DNA of 64,000 bases. Origin: Nemertoderma westbladi. Its lineage: Eukaryota > Xenacoelomorpha > Nemertodermatida > Nemertodermatidae. Where the stretch lies: contig JAUCBJ010002693.1 in NCBI GenBank assembly GCA_032718475.1, positions 26,453 through 90,452 of the forward strand, read 5' to 3'. The translations under genes were made by a program, and so were the position numbers. Within the stretch, counting starts at the first letter, position 1. Each line of letters begins with the position of its first letter. The notes below the pieces were generated by a model, which was not told the origin of the DNA, searched no databases, and was given only the letters and a program-made list of their open reading frames with translations. Positions 22,245 through 32,378 of the stretch are shown piece after piece.

Positions 22245-23840
22245 TTTGATTTGATTTGATTTAGTTTAATTCACATATAGTGACAATGACACATACACAT
22301 AAACACAATACACATAATGTTTAATATATATAGTAAAATGCTTAGTAAAAACTGTTAGTTCAGACTATTAAAAGCACGAAAATTAAAATTGCTAAATGTT
22401 GAAAAAGTCGGTAATATGTTTGTGCTTAGCACTGAAAGTGTTCCCTGATAATTTATAAATCTGTTGTATAAATCGCGCTTCTTCAGCGTGTTGTGGTGAT
22501 GCGGTTGGTGGGGATAAACGTTGGAATAAATTTTTAGTATGGTACTCGTAATTGCAGAGTGATGTAATGGAGGGTAGTCCGTAACTTACGACCGATTTTC
22601 TGTGCATGCTCCCCAGTCCTTGATACTCAGAACGATGGTTAGATTGCAATGTAATCCGGAGGGATTCTTGGACATTTGTGTTGGGGCATTTTAGCGCACG
22701 AAGCAACGTACCCAAACATGATTTGTAACCCTCTAGCGACAGTGTTCCAGTTCCAAACAGATGATAAAGGGTCTCATTGGATACGTAGCATCCTAAGTGC
22801 AGGATCCCCCGTAATTGTTTCCTGTAATACAATTCCACAGTTTCAGTGTCCTTTTTGGATAGCTCCCCAATGCGAAACTTGAGTCGGTATAACAAGGATG
22901 ATAGGGCAACAGTCCGCCATAACATTGCCACCGTCTGTACAGGATAGTGTTTCGTCGTCCACCCGTTTCTGTGGAACGAGTCTGTGAGAGCGGCGATCGA
23001 TTGTATGATGTCTGAGGCCCCTGTTTTGTTATGTCCCGGACTTCCATAGATTGTGACCCCAAGAAATGTTAGGAACGGTGATGCTGCATGAAGATGGTCA
23101 TTAATGGAAATCATGAGTGGTGGGCTCTGATTTTTTTTATTATGGTATGGTTCTTTGAATATCCAATTCACTTTGGTTGTTTCCAAGACAAGGTTTAGAT
23201 TAGTCAGTTTGGATTGTATGAGAGTGGTCATCTGTTTGATTTCGTTGTCGGAGGTTCCCAGCAGCAGTATGTCATCAGCATAAGATAGCGCGCTTATAAT
23301 CAAATGAAAAATTCGGCAACCTCTACTGTCTGGACCCCCATCGTGTAGTTGTGAGAGAACACCATTCGTGTAGAAGTTAAATAAAATTGGTGATATGATT
23401 GATCCTTGTTTCAAGCCATTGTGCATTGCGAATCCATTTACATCTACTGAGCCGTTGATGTTTATGAATACTGTGCTCAAATTATAGTATACAGCCAGAA
23501 GTCGACATATATGGGGATTCATATGACCTGATAGTTTCTTGAACAAGAGGTAATGGTTGACTGAGTCAAATGCTGATGCAATGTCCATTTGGCAGACATA
23601 GACCCTGGACCCCCTGCTGCGATAGAATTCAATATATTCCAGTATGGCACTGATTATGATATCAGACCCTATGAGCTTTTGGTAGGCAAATTGCTTTCCG
23701 TCAGGCTGTAAGTCAGCTAAGTAATCCTTCAGTATTACACCTTCAAGAATTTTTGCGAATAGACTGATAGATGCAATAGGGCGGTAGGATGAAGGATTTA
23801 GAGTGTCTTTGCCTTTACCTTTGTAGAGACACTTGATAAC
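22245..23840 (-). pseudogene. LINE A, 3' half: reverse transcriptase with intact YADD
   Basis: Minus strand. Upstream of the 398-codon frame the same frame carries SYRPIASISLFAKILEGVIL; then come motif A (MDIASAFDSVNH), motif B (GLKQGSIISPILFNF), the catalytic LSYADDILLLGTS (YADD at 23271-23282) and a long C-terminal region to 22392. The tail ends in TCAAA-type repeats near 22250, typical of CR1/L2-like LINEs. Its 5' half sits at 41285-43140; an LTR element inserted at 23841-41284 split it within the RT domain. ATAAC (23836-23840) is one copy of the target duplication. Confidence 0.9.
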
Positions 23841-25089
23841 TGTACGCGCTTTTGAAGACCTTTAGCAGTTTAACCTGCCAAAATTTATATGTCTTTTGGT
23901 TTATAAATAGACTTTAGAAGTTGACAAATATTTAATACCAATAAACACAACATTAGCAGAAGCCAGCCTAGTGCGCGTCCATTCACCCGCTGGATATACC
24001 CGGGAGACTGGATTCTGAGGGCTTAGATTATTATTGCAGTGTAAGCTTACTGTATTATTCGATTGATCGTTAATAAATAATTTCTGACCAATATTATTCA
24101 CTTTCGGGAAATATTAACAGTTCCTTTAGGACGTGGCGCTCTATCTAGGTAAACAGAGATATGACTTATACTAATCACAACGGTAAGTCGGTAAGGCTTA
24201 TGATTCACGTATGAGGCGCATTCTTTAGGAAATGCTTAGTTATCAGCCACAATCATGCACACTACCGGTAACACACAATACTGCTCACTAATTTGCCGAC
24301 CGTCAATGTATTTTATCATATATAAAGAGAACAGCAACGGACTCATGTAGTGCTTATCAAATAGCATTAAATTCACTACAAACCACAATAATATAAGTCG
24401 CAATCGCTATATATAACCCGTCTCTCTAACCTGTAGTGTATCAAGAAAATTGGGAAATTTGGGTTCTTTATATATGTTCTCCAAATAATATTCAACCAAA
24501 ACACAACAGTAAACATTAAGACGGTATGTTAAGTTATGATATGAACTGATTTGGACCGATATGTGATATGAGTTGTTAAGATAACAGTTATACGCTCTAT
24601 AATTTAAGCCTACTAATATTTCTTCTAAAGTATGAAAACGAATTGACTCTAGAGCCGGTGTTCCTGGCCTAGATAGCAACAACACAACGGTATCACAAAA
24701 ACAGTAAGACTGAACACTCCTAGTATGATCGGCCGAATATCTACACGTCGACAGAAAAAATCGCTCTGATTGGCTCAAGCCAAACAAAGAACCATGCGTC
24801 CAATGGCTGTTTCCATGCCAGCAACCAGCTGCTAGATGTCGCAATCTGAATCATCAAGGCCAAGCCGTGTAAAGGTATTTGGTGCATTGCGGGTTTTTTG
24901 CCTTACCATGTCCGCCAAAGCACGTATATAGAAGAATGACTTTTATGTCCGTTAAAACACCTGTAACGGTACCTTGCGGGCGAGGGGAATATATATACAG
25001 TTAGAGAGCCTTTTAGAGTATTCCAGCGCCTGGGGGGAAACTGGATTGCAAAGCAAAGGGGCCAGTTATATCCCACAGAAGCTTTTACA
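23841..25089 (-). repeat. 3' LTR of the BEL/Pao-like element
   Basis: On the + strand it begins TGTACGCGCTTTTGAAGACC and ends AGAAGCTTTTACA. It is bordered inward by CCGCTCCCAGA, whose complement TCTGGGAGCGG is a short purine-rich tract, as expected just upstream of a 3' LTR. It is uninterrupted, unlike its partner. A 145-codon minus frame is conserved in both LTRs only because the LTRs are near-identical. Confidence 0.93.
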
Positions 25090-25360
25090 CCGCTCCCAGA
25101 AAATGGGATTTGAGTCTATAAAATATACAAAATCACAGTTTCTAATATACGTAAATACTCTAAACAGTTAGTCTTTCTTGCGCGGACGGCGTTTACGCAG
25201 TTTTTTAAAGCTAGCCAGAGTCCTTTTCTCTTTGGGGCGAGCCACTTTACAAGGAGGGCTATAACTCCTGGGTGAAGGGTGCAATATGATTGCATCAGAG
25301 GGTGTAGGATTATGGTCGGTGTATCCGCCAGTCGAAGTACCGGGTTGATTGACATCAATG
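25090..25360. other. Element sequence between accessory ORF and 3' LTR
   Basis: Short non-coding stretch; the minus frame 25116-25358 is not supported. Confidence 0.5.
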
Positions 25361-26598
25361 TCAGGGGAGAGGAGCTCGTTTCAAGACAGCCGCTCTTACG
25401 GGTCCTTTACGAGTGGTCTGAATGAGGGCCGTGGGTGGACCATAGGCAGTTAGAAACCTCCGGGGTTTAATGGTTCTTTCCAACTCGCGTTCGCGGGCTC
25501 GGTATTCGTAAGGCCGTCGATATACTTCCTGTAACTCGGGGTGTGAGTTAACAAACAAGTCTCCATAGTCCGGATCCTGACGGATATAATTGATTAAGTT
25601 ATAGGAATGAAGGTCGCTAGGATTAACACTCCTGAGAAATTTGCGTACGAATTTGGTTGAAATACATTCTCCGACTCGCTTCAGTAGCTCGTAACTCGAT
25701 ATGCGTGATTTCTGTTCAACCGAAGCGAATAGATAAGGATGGAACGCATAAACTCCTTCGTAAGCGCGTCCGGGATAATAGCGATGGCGCGAATCACAAT
25801 GTAAATCAGCGTTCGCTTCCCAAGCTCTGATGTAACGTAGTGTGATCATTTCATCTACGCTTTCCAAATCGTGATTAAAAGGGCAATCGAAACTGGCGTG
25901 TCCCTTTAGTTGACAATGGTGACATTGAGTCATAAATTGAGGGCAAACCGCAAAAATGTGCAAGTTATTGAGTCCGCAATACGCACAATAAATTTCCATA
26001 GTCGGTTGTTCTTGGAAATAGGAACAGCGGACGTTTGTGTCCACTGCGTATCATGGTCTCTCGATGCGCATAACCGACAACGTTGTCTAGAAACATAGTT
26101 GGCATGTCGATAATCGTACGCAGTGAGACACTGTGGACCTTGATACCATTCTATGATGTAGTCGTTGTCGCTGTTCCGGGCGCGATAGGCTGAATCTCCT
26201 CAGATTCTAGGCATATTGGTTCGTCTTCCCAGTCTGTTACGAATAGAATTTTCGTGATCTATTCTCGGTTTACCGTTACAACTCCGCTGGGTATGATATT
26301 TAAATAGAACCATTTCCCTTTCGGTGTCTACATCGTCCGTATCATGTAAATCGATAGGATGGCCGGTAGTTAGGAAGTCCATATACGTACTATTACGATG
26401 CGTATAGCGAGCGGTGAATTTTCGATAGTCCAATTCACGCGTAAGTTGCTCTTGGGACATCGGCGGTTCGATATAACGACCATCGTCCTCCGTAATGGTT
26501 GGATCGGTTTCACCGCGTATCAAGCTATCCACAAATGCTTGTAAAGGTAGAGTATATCGCTCCCTGATACCAAGATCATCTTCTATCAGCTCCGTCAT
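25361..26598 (-). pseudogene. Accessory ORF of the LTR element with CCHC zinc knuckles, broken
   Basis: Two minus-strand open segments. The first (26598-26200) begins MTELIEDDLGIRERYTL and ends at a TGA. The same frame continues past it for about 55 codons to a CRLCASRDH zinc half-site, then shifts frame into the second segment, which has CAYCGLNNLHIFAVC and a perfect CX2CX4HX4C knuckle, CHHCQLKGHASFDC. It occupies the place where env-like genes sit in some LTR elements, but shows no signal peptide or membrane segment, so it looks like a nucleic-acid-binding protein. I know no named family for it. One stop and one frameshift break it in this copy. Confidence 0.6.
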
Positions 26599-28229
26599 AT
26601 CTGCTATCTGAGTTTATTAATATCGAAATGAGTTTATGTTTAGGCGAGCGGACGTCGCTGCCTACCTCTCTTTGCCCCCGGACAGTGGGATTCTCAGCGC
26701 CGATGTACCGTCGTCGCGGTGTTTACGCCAACATGTAGCAACAGCACGACAACGATAACCGGCACAAGTCACTCCACTGTCCGTCCCAAAGGCTTGAATC
26801 CACTTTAGGTTCTTTCTATAGGAGAGTTGGGCTACTTTCACAATTGCGACTAGCTACTGTAAACACACCTTAGCAGTAACATTCACCTACAAACGCACAA
26901 ATTCCACACAACTGTCACCAATTGTACACATACAGGCCATTTGTCCGTTAGTCAGTGCCTTCCAGAATGTCACGTTATTACTGTGTATCCTTGGATACTA
27001 ACAGTGTGCTATGTATTCTCTATGCTATGCAATGTGACAAGCTTTCTATTGTTCTTTTAACTTGCTTCTAATTCTAGCGTGGGTGTTGCTATGGTGACAT
27101 TATGGAATGCTAGCGGTAGAATTAGGGTAATTCTCATGCATACAGATCTGGGATGCTATTTAATAATAATTCTTTAATTGTCAATATCCTCTTTATGCAT
27201 GATTTTATTAATTTTATCGGCTATTGACTATATGTTGGAGATTCTCGCACTCCAATACACTCAATAGGATGAATCTCCGCTCCCATGATCTATTAATTAA
27301 TGGAATTTTGGGGATGTTATAAATTGCATAAAACGACAATTTATGAAATTCATTTAAAATATGAATTTAAATTTATTCCCATGAATTTTATTATTTGATG
27401 TTAAAATTGACACAATTTGATTCCAGAGCAGGTCTGGGGACATAGGATCCTTAATTCTATGAAATTTGTCTTTTAAGAATATCGGTAAGTGCTACGATAT
27501 CTTAATCGACTAGAATTGTTAACGGATCTGAATTTTACAGATTTTACTAAATATTAAATTAATATTTAAGATGGGCACCGATTTATTCCAGAGCTTGTCT
27601 GGGGACGTTAACCACTGATTCTAGAATTTGTCTTTCAAGTATATCGGTGGGTGCCGCGATATCTTAATCGACTAGAATTACAGATGGTCAAAAGGTTTAA
27701 CAGATTTATTTGCATTTTACGCTACTGTTAGAGGGACATCACGCTACTATATGTATTATTTAATATAAGGTAGAAGAGCAATATCGCACGAAGCAATGTC
27801 AGTGTGAAGAGGCAAGTCGTTTCCAAGGTCTACCCAGAGCTTGGTTTAGCTGAGACACGAGGATCTGAACTTTGCATTCCTAATACTCTGCCTACCAATA
27901 ATACTTAAATATAGTAGGGGCTTTATTGTACTTTAATAAGTACGGACATTTCATCTTACTGTAGTCACGTATTTATAATATGATACGGACAGTAAGGAAA
28001 GAGAAAAATAATTATTTTCTCGCCGTCGCACTAAATATATATTATAAGTAATTACGTACGTAATAAACACTAATATATTGCACTAATCTACTAAATAATC
28101 ACCAAAATAACATTCTACTAAATAAAATTAAAGAAAACGATTATAATAAAATTACATAATAATACATACATAAATATAAAATAAAAACAAACATAAAATG
28201 ATATAGTCACACGCCCACTCCATATGTTA
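26599..28229. other. Internal non-coding region of the LTR element
   Basis: No open frame. It contains an imperfect direct repeat of about 100 bp (27421-27533 and 27583-27678) around CCAGAGC-TGTCTGGGGAC and TCTTAATCGACTAGAATT. Integrase would be expected hereabouts in an intact BEL element and was not found. Confidence 0.55.
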
Positions 28230-28550
28230 TTACGTTATGGAGTCCCTAGATATTTGTCGGATTAGGGAAGTGGTCGTAGGAAGAGTATCTTGCCTTCCAT
28301 AGTTTCCGGACAGTTTTCGGTCTCTTTCCAGTAAACATAAACGACCAGCTGGGCGATTGAGTTGTTGTGTTACTTTCTCCGCTCCCTTGGCCTGTCTAAT
28401 CTCCGCCGGGGTAAGATGAGGAGGCCATTCTTCTTCTTCTTTACTTAAGAAGTCGGATCCACCTAACCAGCCTGGAGTATCTATCAGTTCTTGAGGAGTT
28501 GCTCCTCTGGAAGCGATGTCGGCTGGATTAATCGTCCCAAGGCAATGTCT
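28230..28550 (-). pseudogene. BEL-type pol remnant after the stop (NPADIASRG block)
   Basis: In the same frame as the large ORF, directly after its TAG, about 107 codons read RHCLGTINPADIASRG, then DTPGWLGGSDFLSKEEEWPP and end at TAA 28230. NPAD-x-ASRG followed by W-L-x-G-P/S-x-FL is a hallmark of BEL/Pao pol between RNase H and integrase. The reverse transcriptase that should precede it is missing, so an internal deletion has joined protease to this block near 28550. Confidence 0.8.
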
Positions 28551-31500
28551 CTATTGATCTACATTGGAGTTAATATCGTCATTATCTGAGGAGTATGGTG
28601 TTCCCTCAGTTGGATCGTCCACATCACTGCTCTCCACTTCCCATTCCTTTACTTGGTATACCTGTTGTTGAGGTAATCTCTCTTTGAGAGTTCTACGGGA
28701 AGGGCCAGTGAAGTACCAACCTACTCTAGTTCTTACCGCATAGGTTTGTAGTGGCTGCGGTTGAGCAGGCCGTTTCTCCAATGTCTCGAGCGTCTCATGC
28801 GCGTTTTGGCCGATGAGTATTTGCACTCCAGGATAATCTGTCTGGAGCCGAGGTATCTTAAGATGTTGGATGCTCTCATCCTCGTCCCAATTATAAAGGT
28901 CTGCTTGGGTAGCAGCTAAGTTCTTTATAGCCACCATTTTTACCGACCTTATACCTTGTGCTCCTAATTTATCCTGGGGGGTGGACAACACACCTACATA
29001 GTAGTCTGCCGTTAGGGTAGATTTCCAAACCTGCATAATTCCTGACATATTCAATTTAGTCCGGAATTTGGGTTGTCCAGCAAAAATATCTTCGGCTAGT
29101 TCTTGATCGATGAATGTTCCTGTGCTGCCGAAGTCAAGGAGGGCATTCACTATGTAACTTTTGTTAGGACCATGAACTCTTACCTGCACTACAGGAAATT
29201 CTCTGATTCCTACGTTGGAAGTTGGAGCTTTCCAAGATGGTTGTCTGGCAAAAGTAGTTGGGGGGAACTCATTGTCGGTGTCCTTTTCATAAGTGAGTGC
29301 TCGATACACTGAGGTATTTATTAGGTAACAGGATTCGTTGGCGTCGGAGAATTCGTCAGTATAGAATCCTTCCATCTCAGACTCTTGATCAGTGTCATTT
29401 ACATCACTGAATTGGACATGTAGTTCGGGCTCACTTACCTGACTCGGGGTGTCTCGTTCGAACTCACTGTGTAACAAGATGTGATGTTTCGCGCCACACT
29501 TTGCACACTTTACGTCGGAGTAACAGGTTCGCCGTTGGTGTCCTGATCTGAGGCAATTATAGCATAACCGCTTATTCCACAGGACTGTACGTCTGTCTAC
29601 AAGGGATTTCTTTAGAAATTCAGCACACGCACTCAAACGGTGGGGCCCGTCGCACAGCGCACATTTTGGTTTGATGTTACTCACTTTACCTTGGGTAACG
29701 TTATGCACTCTCGTTCTTTCTTCGGGCTTTCTTCCGTGAATTCTCTTAGGAGACATAGGAGGAGTTGTTGTTACCTGTTCTCTCCTGTCACTGGTTCGAG
29801 ACTTATATTTACTTACGTCTTTATAGGTCTTGTTGTCATAGTAAGATTTTGCTGTGTCTTTCCCGCTGTCCTCTTCTTGAGAAGCTTGGCTTTCGCCGTC
29901 GTCAGTATAACACACTGGTATTATCCTTCTCCTAGAAACGGGTTTCTCACTTACCTTATTTTCCGATGTTTTCTCTCTGGACTGCTTTATGAGTTGTAAT
30001 TTTACTTCACTATCTAAGAAGGACATGAGATCAGCCATAGTAGGGCTTCGTCGTTGTTGTTCATTCATATACAACACTTTCTTGTCCCAGCGTGTACATA
30101 CTCCACCCTTTGGTAAAGTAGAGACTACTGCTCCAATAACCATGGAACTCTGATATTCATGAGACTTACCTAACCAGTCCAATTGTCTACAGATCTCCTG
30201 AATCTCATCGGAAAACTCTATAATCCCGCTACTAAGGAAGTTTCGGGGGGCTACTAATTTTGCATACAAATACTTAGCTATGTTATCCTTGTTACCATAC
30301 CTGATGTTTAATGTATCCCAAACTTGTCTTAATCCTTCTGGATGTCCAATAAACTTTAACGCCATTAACTTGGGAGGTCCTTCCAAGCACTTGATGAGGA
30401 ACCTAAGTTTCTCTCCGTTAGATAGTACAGAGTTCTGTATGCTGTCTTTGTAATATTCATTGAAAGGTAACCATTTCATCTCATCTCCATTGAATTTGAC
30501 GATCTCTCCCACTTTGACCGCTTGGCGGGCTTCTGTTCTAGCCATCTGACGCGTAAAGCTTTCTTGGGCCATCGTGTTATTTAATATCGAATTATCGGCA
30601 TATAAATTTCTCGGATCATTATCAGGTCTATAGGGAATATCATTAACAACAGGTTTATAATCACCCTTAATAGGGTTTGCTATAGGAGTTTCTACTTCAC
30701 TAGCAGTATAGATGCGTGTAGGCTCCACACCTTGCGCATGTAATACTTCAGACCTAACAGGTTGACACAATGTTACAGGGGGTATTGATATACCATTTTG
30801 TATATTGACTAATTTGTCGCGTTCTAGCGCGATACTTTGCTGCACTTCTTGCAATTCGGCCCTACCTTCCCTTACTGTTCCCTTAAGTTGGTGGACAGTC
30901 TCCTGCATCTGTCCGAGCAGGAGATTCATCCCCCGCCGTCCCTCCTCTACCCACTCGACCGCCGAAGCGGGAGTCGCCAACATTGTAGCGGGCTGACGCG
31001 GGACGACGGGAGACAAATCTTTGATTTCTCTCTCAGCTTCCAGGACAGGGATATTCTCATGGACTGTTCTACCGGGTACAGGCAGTGTAGTACTGTGTAG
31101 AGGGAATTTAGAGTTAAGCTCTGGAAGTACAGGGGTCTCTAGCACAGGAGTGACTTTGTGAACGACAGGCCTAATTATTTCAGGCTCATCAACTATTGTA
31201 GGGAGTCTTTTGACCTGAATAATTTGTTCTGTAGGTTCTGTACCACCTAAGTCTGTGCTAGCTAGTTGTCTTCTAACCGCTGGGGGCAAATCAGGCAATT
31301 TGTAACGGTGAGATGTTTTTCTACGCCTGCTTAGACGAGATCTATTTCCTCCGCCTTCAGGATCGGTGGTCTCGCCTTCCTCCGATGATGTGTATCCTTG
31401 GCGCTTGGGAGTAGATCGACTCCTCATCTGCATTTGACTAGCAGTTAACTGTTTATTTATGCAGTCTTGCGTCTCTTGAAGATTTTCCAACTCCAGTTGT

Positions 31501-32378
31501 GTGATCTCCTCAGACGCTCTCCGTTCTGCTTCTGCCACCGCTGCATTTCTTTTTGCTTCTGCCTCTGCCGCCGTTGCTTTTCTTTTTGCTTCTGCTTCTG
31601 CCGCCGCTGCCTTTCTTTTTGCTTCTGCTTCTGCCGCCGCTGCCTTTCTTTCTGCTTCTGCTTCTGCCGCCGTTACTGCTGCTGCCTTTCGGTCCTCTAT
31701 CTGTTTTTTCTTTATTTGTTCTTCTTGGACTCTAACGAGGCGGAGTCGTTCATCAAATTTAGCTTGGTTCGCAGCTAACATTTCCGCATCGATTGCGTCC
31801 AACACAAGCTTGGTTCCTTCACTATTAGGGCGAAGTCCAGACAGTCGTCTCCTCAACTCTTCGTCTCCTAGGAATCGCTGATAGTCTGACAGATAGATGT
31901 CAATGGCGTCTCTAGTTCGCGGCTTCTCTGCTGCTGTTAATTCGCTTTCCACTTCGCTTTCCACTTGAGAAGAAGTGGCGTCGGTTGATTCTTCATAGGT
32001 TGGCTGTTCATCATAAACCGTATCCACCATCTTCGCTCCGCGTTCGGGCGTCCGCTCAGCAGTATCCGAACTACTGGAGCTATCGGGCCGCTGGGAACTA
32101 GGTTCTAGGATAGGATGTTGCTGCTGTTTGACAGCTGCTTCTTGATCCCGCTTGACTTGGGCCCGAGTACCGATGATAGACCTACGTTGTTCTAATAGCC
32201 TAGGGTCTGACACTACTACTGTAGGGATGGCCTTTTTGACAATAGTAGGTGACTTAGACTTGGATCTAGGATGTTCTATACTTGGATCTGGGTCACTGAT
32301 CTTTTTAAGACACTGTCTAACAGTCATTCTAACACTTTCTAAGAGACTATCCGACAGTGATTGGGTTGTGTCAGACAT
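28551..32378 (-). CDS. Gag-protease polyprotein of the BEL/Pao-like element, 1275 aa
   Basis: Intact frame. Residues 1-200 are charged and Ser-rich; 200-300 hold an Ala/Glu/Lys coiled coil with near-identical AEAEAKRKA repeats; about 625-790 is a DUF1759-type capsid region (VKFNGDEMKWLPFNEYYKDS, RYGNKD, QLDWLG). Zinc-binding cysteines lie at 906-918 and a perfect knuckle CYNCLRSGHQRRTC at 939-952, with a third half-site at 958. About 1060-1200 is a DUF1758-type aspartic protease with ALLDFGSTGTFI (Asp 1082). The family usually has D-S-G at this site; here it is D-F-G, so protease activity is doubtful. The ORF stops with TAG where pol would continue. Confidence 0.88.
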   Translation of the reverse strand: MSDTTQSLSDSLLESVRMTVRQCLKKISDPDPSIEHPRSKSKSPTIVKKAIPTVVVSDPRLLEQRRSIIGTRAQVKRDQEAAVKQQQHPILEPSSQRPDSSSSSDTAERTPERGAKMVDTVYDEQPTYEESTDATSSQVESEVESELTAAEKPRTRDAIDIYLSDYQRFLGDEELRRRLSGLRPNSEGTKLVLDAIDAEMLAANQAKFDERLRLVRVQEEQIKKKQIEDRKAAAVTAAEAEAERKAAAAEAEAKRKAAAAEAEAKRKATAAEAEAKRNAAVAEAERRASEEITQLELENLQETQDCINKQLTASQMQMRSRSTPKRQGYTSSEEGETTDPEGGGNRSRLSRRRKTSHRYKLPDLPPAVRRQLASTDLGGTEPTEQIIQVKRLPTIVDEPEIIRPVVHKVTPVLETPVLPELNSKFPLHSTTLPVPGRTVHENIPVLEAEREIKDLSPVVPRQPATMLATPASAVEWVEEGRRGMNLLLGQMQETVHQLKGTVREGRAELQEVQQSIALERDKLVNIQNGISIPPVTLCQPVRSEVLHAQGVEPTRIYTASEVETPIANPIKGDYKPVVNDIPYRPDNDPRNLYADNSILNNTMAQESFTRQMARTEARQAVKVGEIVKFNGDEMKWLPFNEYYKDSIQNSVLSNGEKLRFLIKCLEGPPKLMALKFIGHPEGLRQVWDTLNIRYGNKDNIAKYLYAKLVAPRNFLSSGIIEFSDEIQEICRQLDWLGKSHEYQSSMVIGAVVSTLPKGGVCTRWDKKVLYMNEQQRRSPTMADLMSFLDSEVKLQLIKQSREKTSENKVSEKPVSRRRIIPVCYTDDGESQASQEEDSGKDTAKSYYDNKTYKDVSKYKSRTSDRREQVTTTPPMSPKRIHGRKPEERTRVHNVTQGKVSNIKPKCALCDGPHRLSACAEFLKKSLVDRRTVLWNKRLCYNCLRSGHQRRTCYSDVKCAKCGAKHHILLHSEFERDTPSQVSEPELHVQFSDVNDTDQESEMEGFYTDEFSDANESCYLINTSVYRALTYEKDTDNEFPPTTFARQPSWKAPTSNVGIREFPVVQVRVHGPNKSYIVNALLDFGSTGTFIDQELAEDIFAGQPKFRTKLNMSGIMQVWKSTLTADYYVGVLSTPQDKLGAQGIRSVKMVAIKNLAATQADLYNWDEDESIQHLKIPRLQTDYPGVQILIGQNAHETLETLEKRPAQPQPLQTYAVRTRVGWYFTGPSRRTLKERLPQQQVYQVKEWEVESSDVDDPTEGTPYSSDNDDINSNVDQ

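Noticed and set aside
24407-24844. 145-codon minus ORF present in both LTRs (also 40638-41039)
   Set aside because: Conservation is explained by near-identical LTRs. The sequence shows no known domain. It could be an LTR-encoded accessory ORF, but nothing supports that.
31467-31881. Plus-strand ORFs rich in Phe, Cys and Leu
   Set aside because: Antisense of the Ala/Glu/Lys coiled coil of the gag frame on the minus strand.
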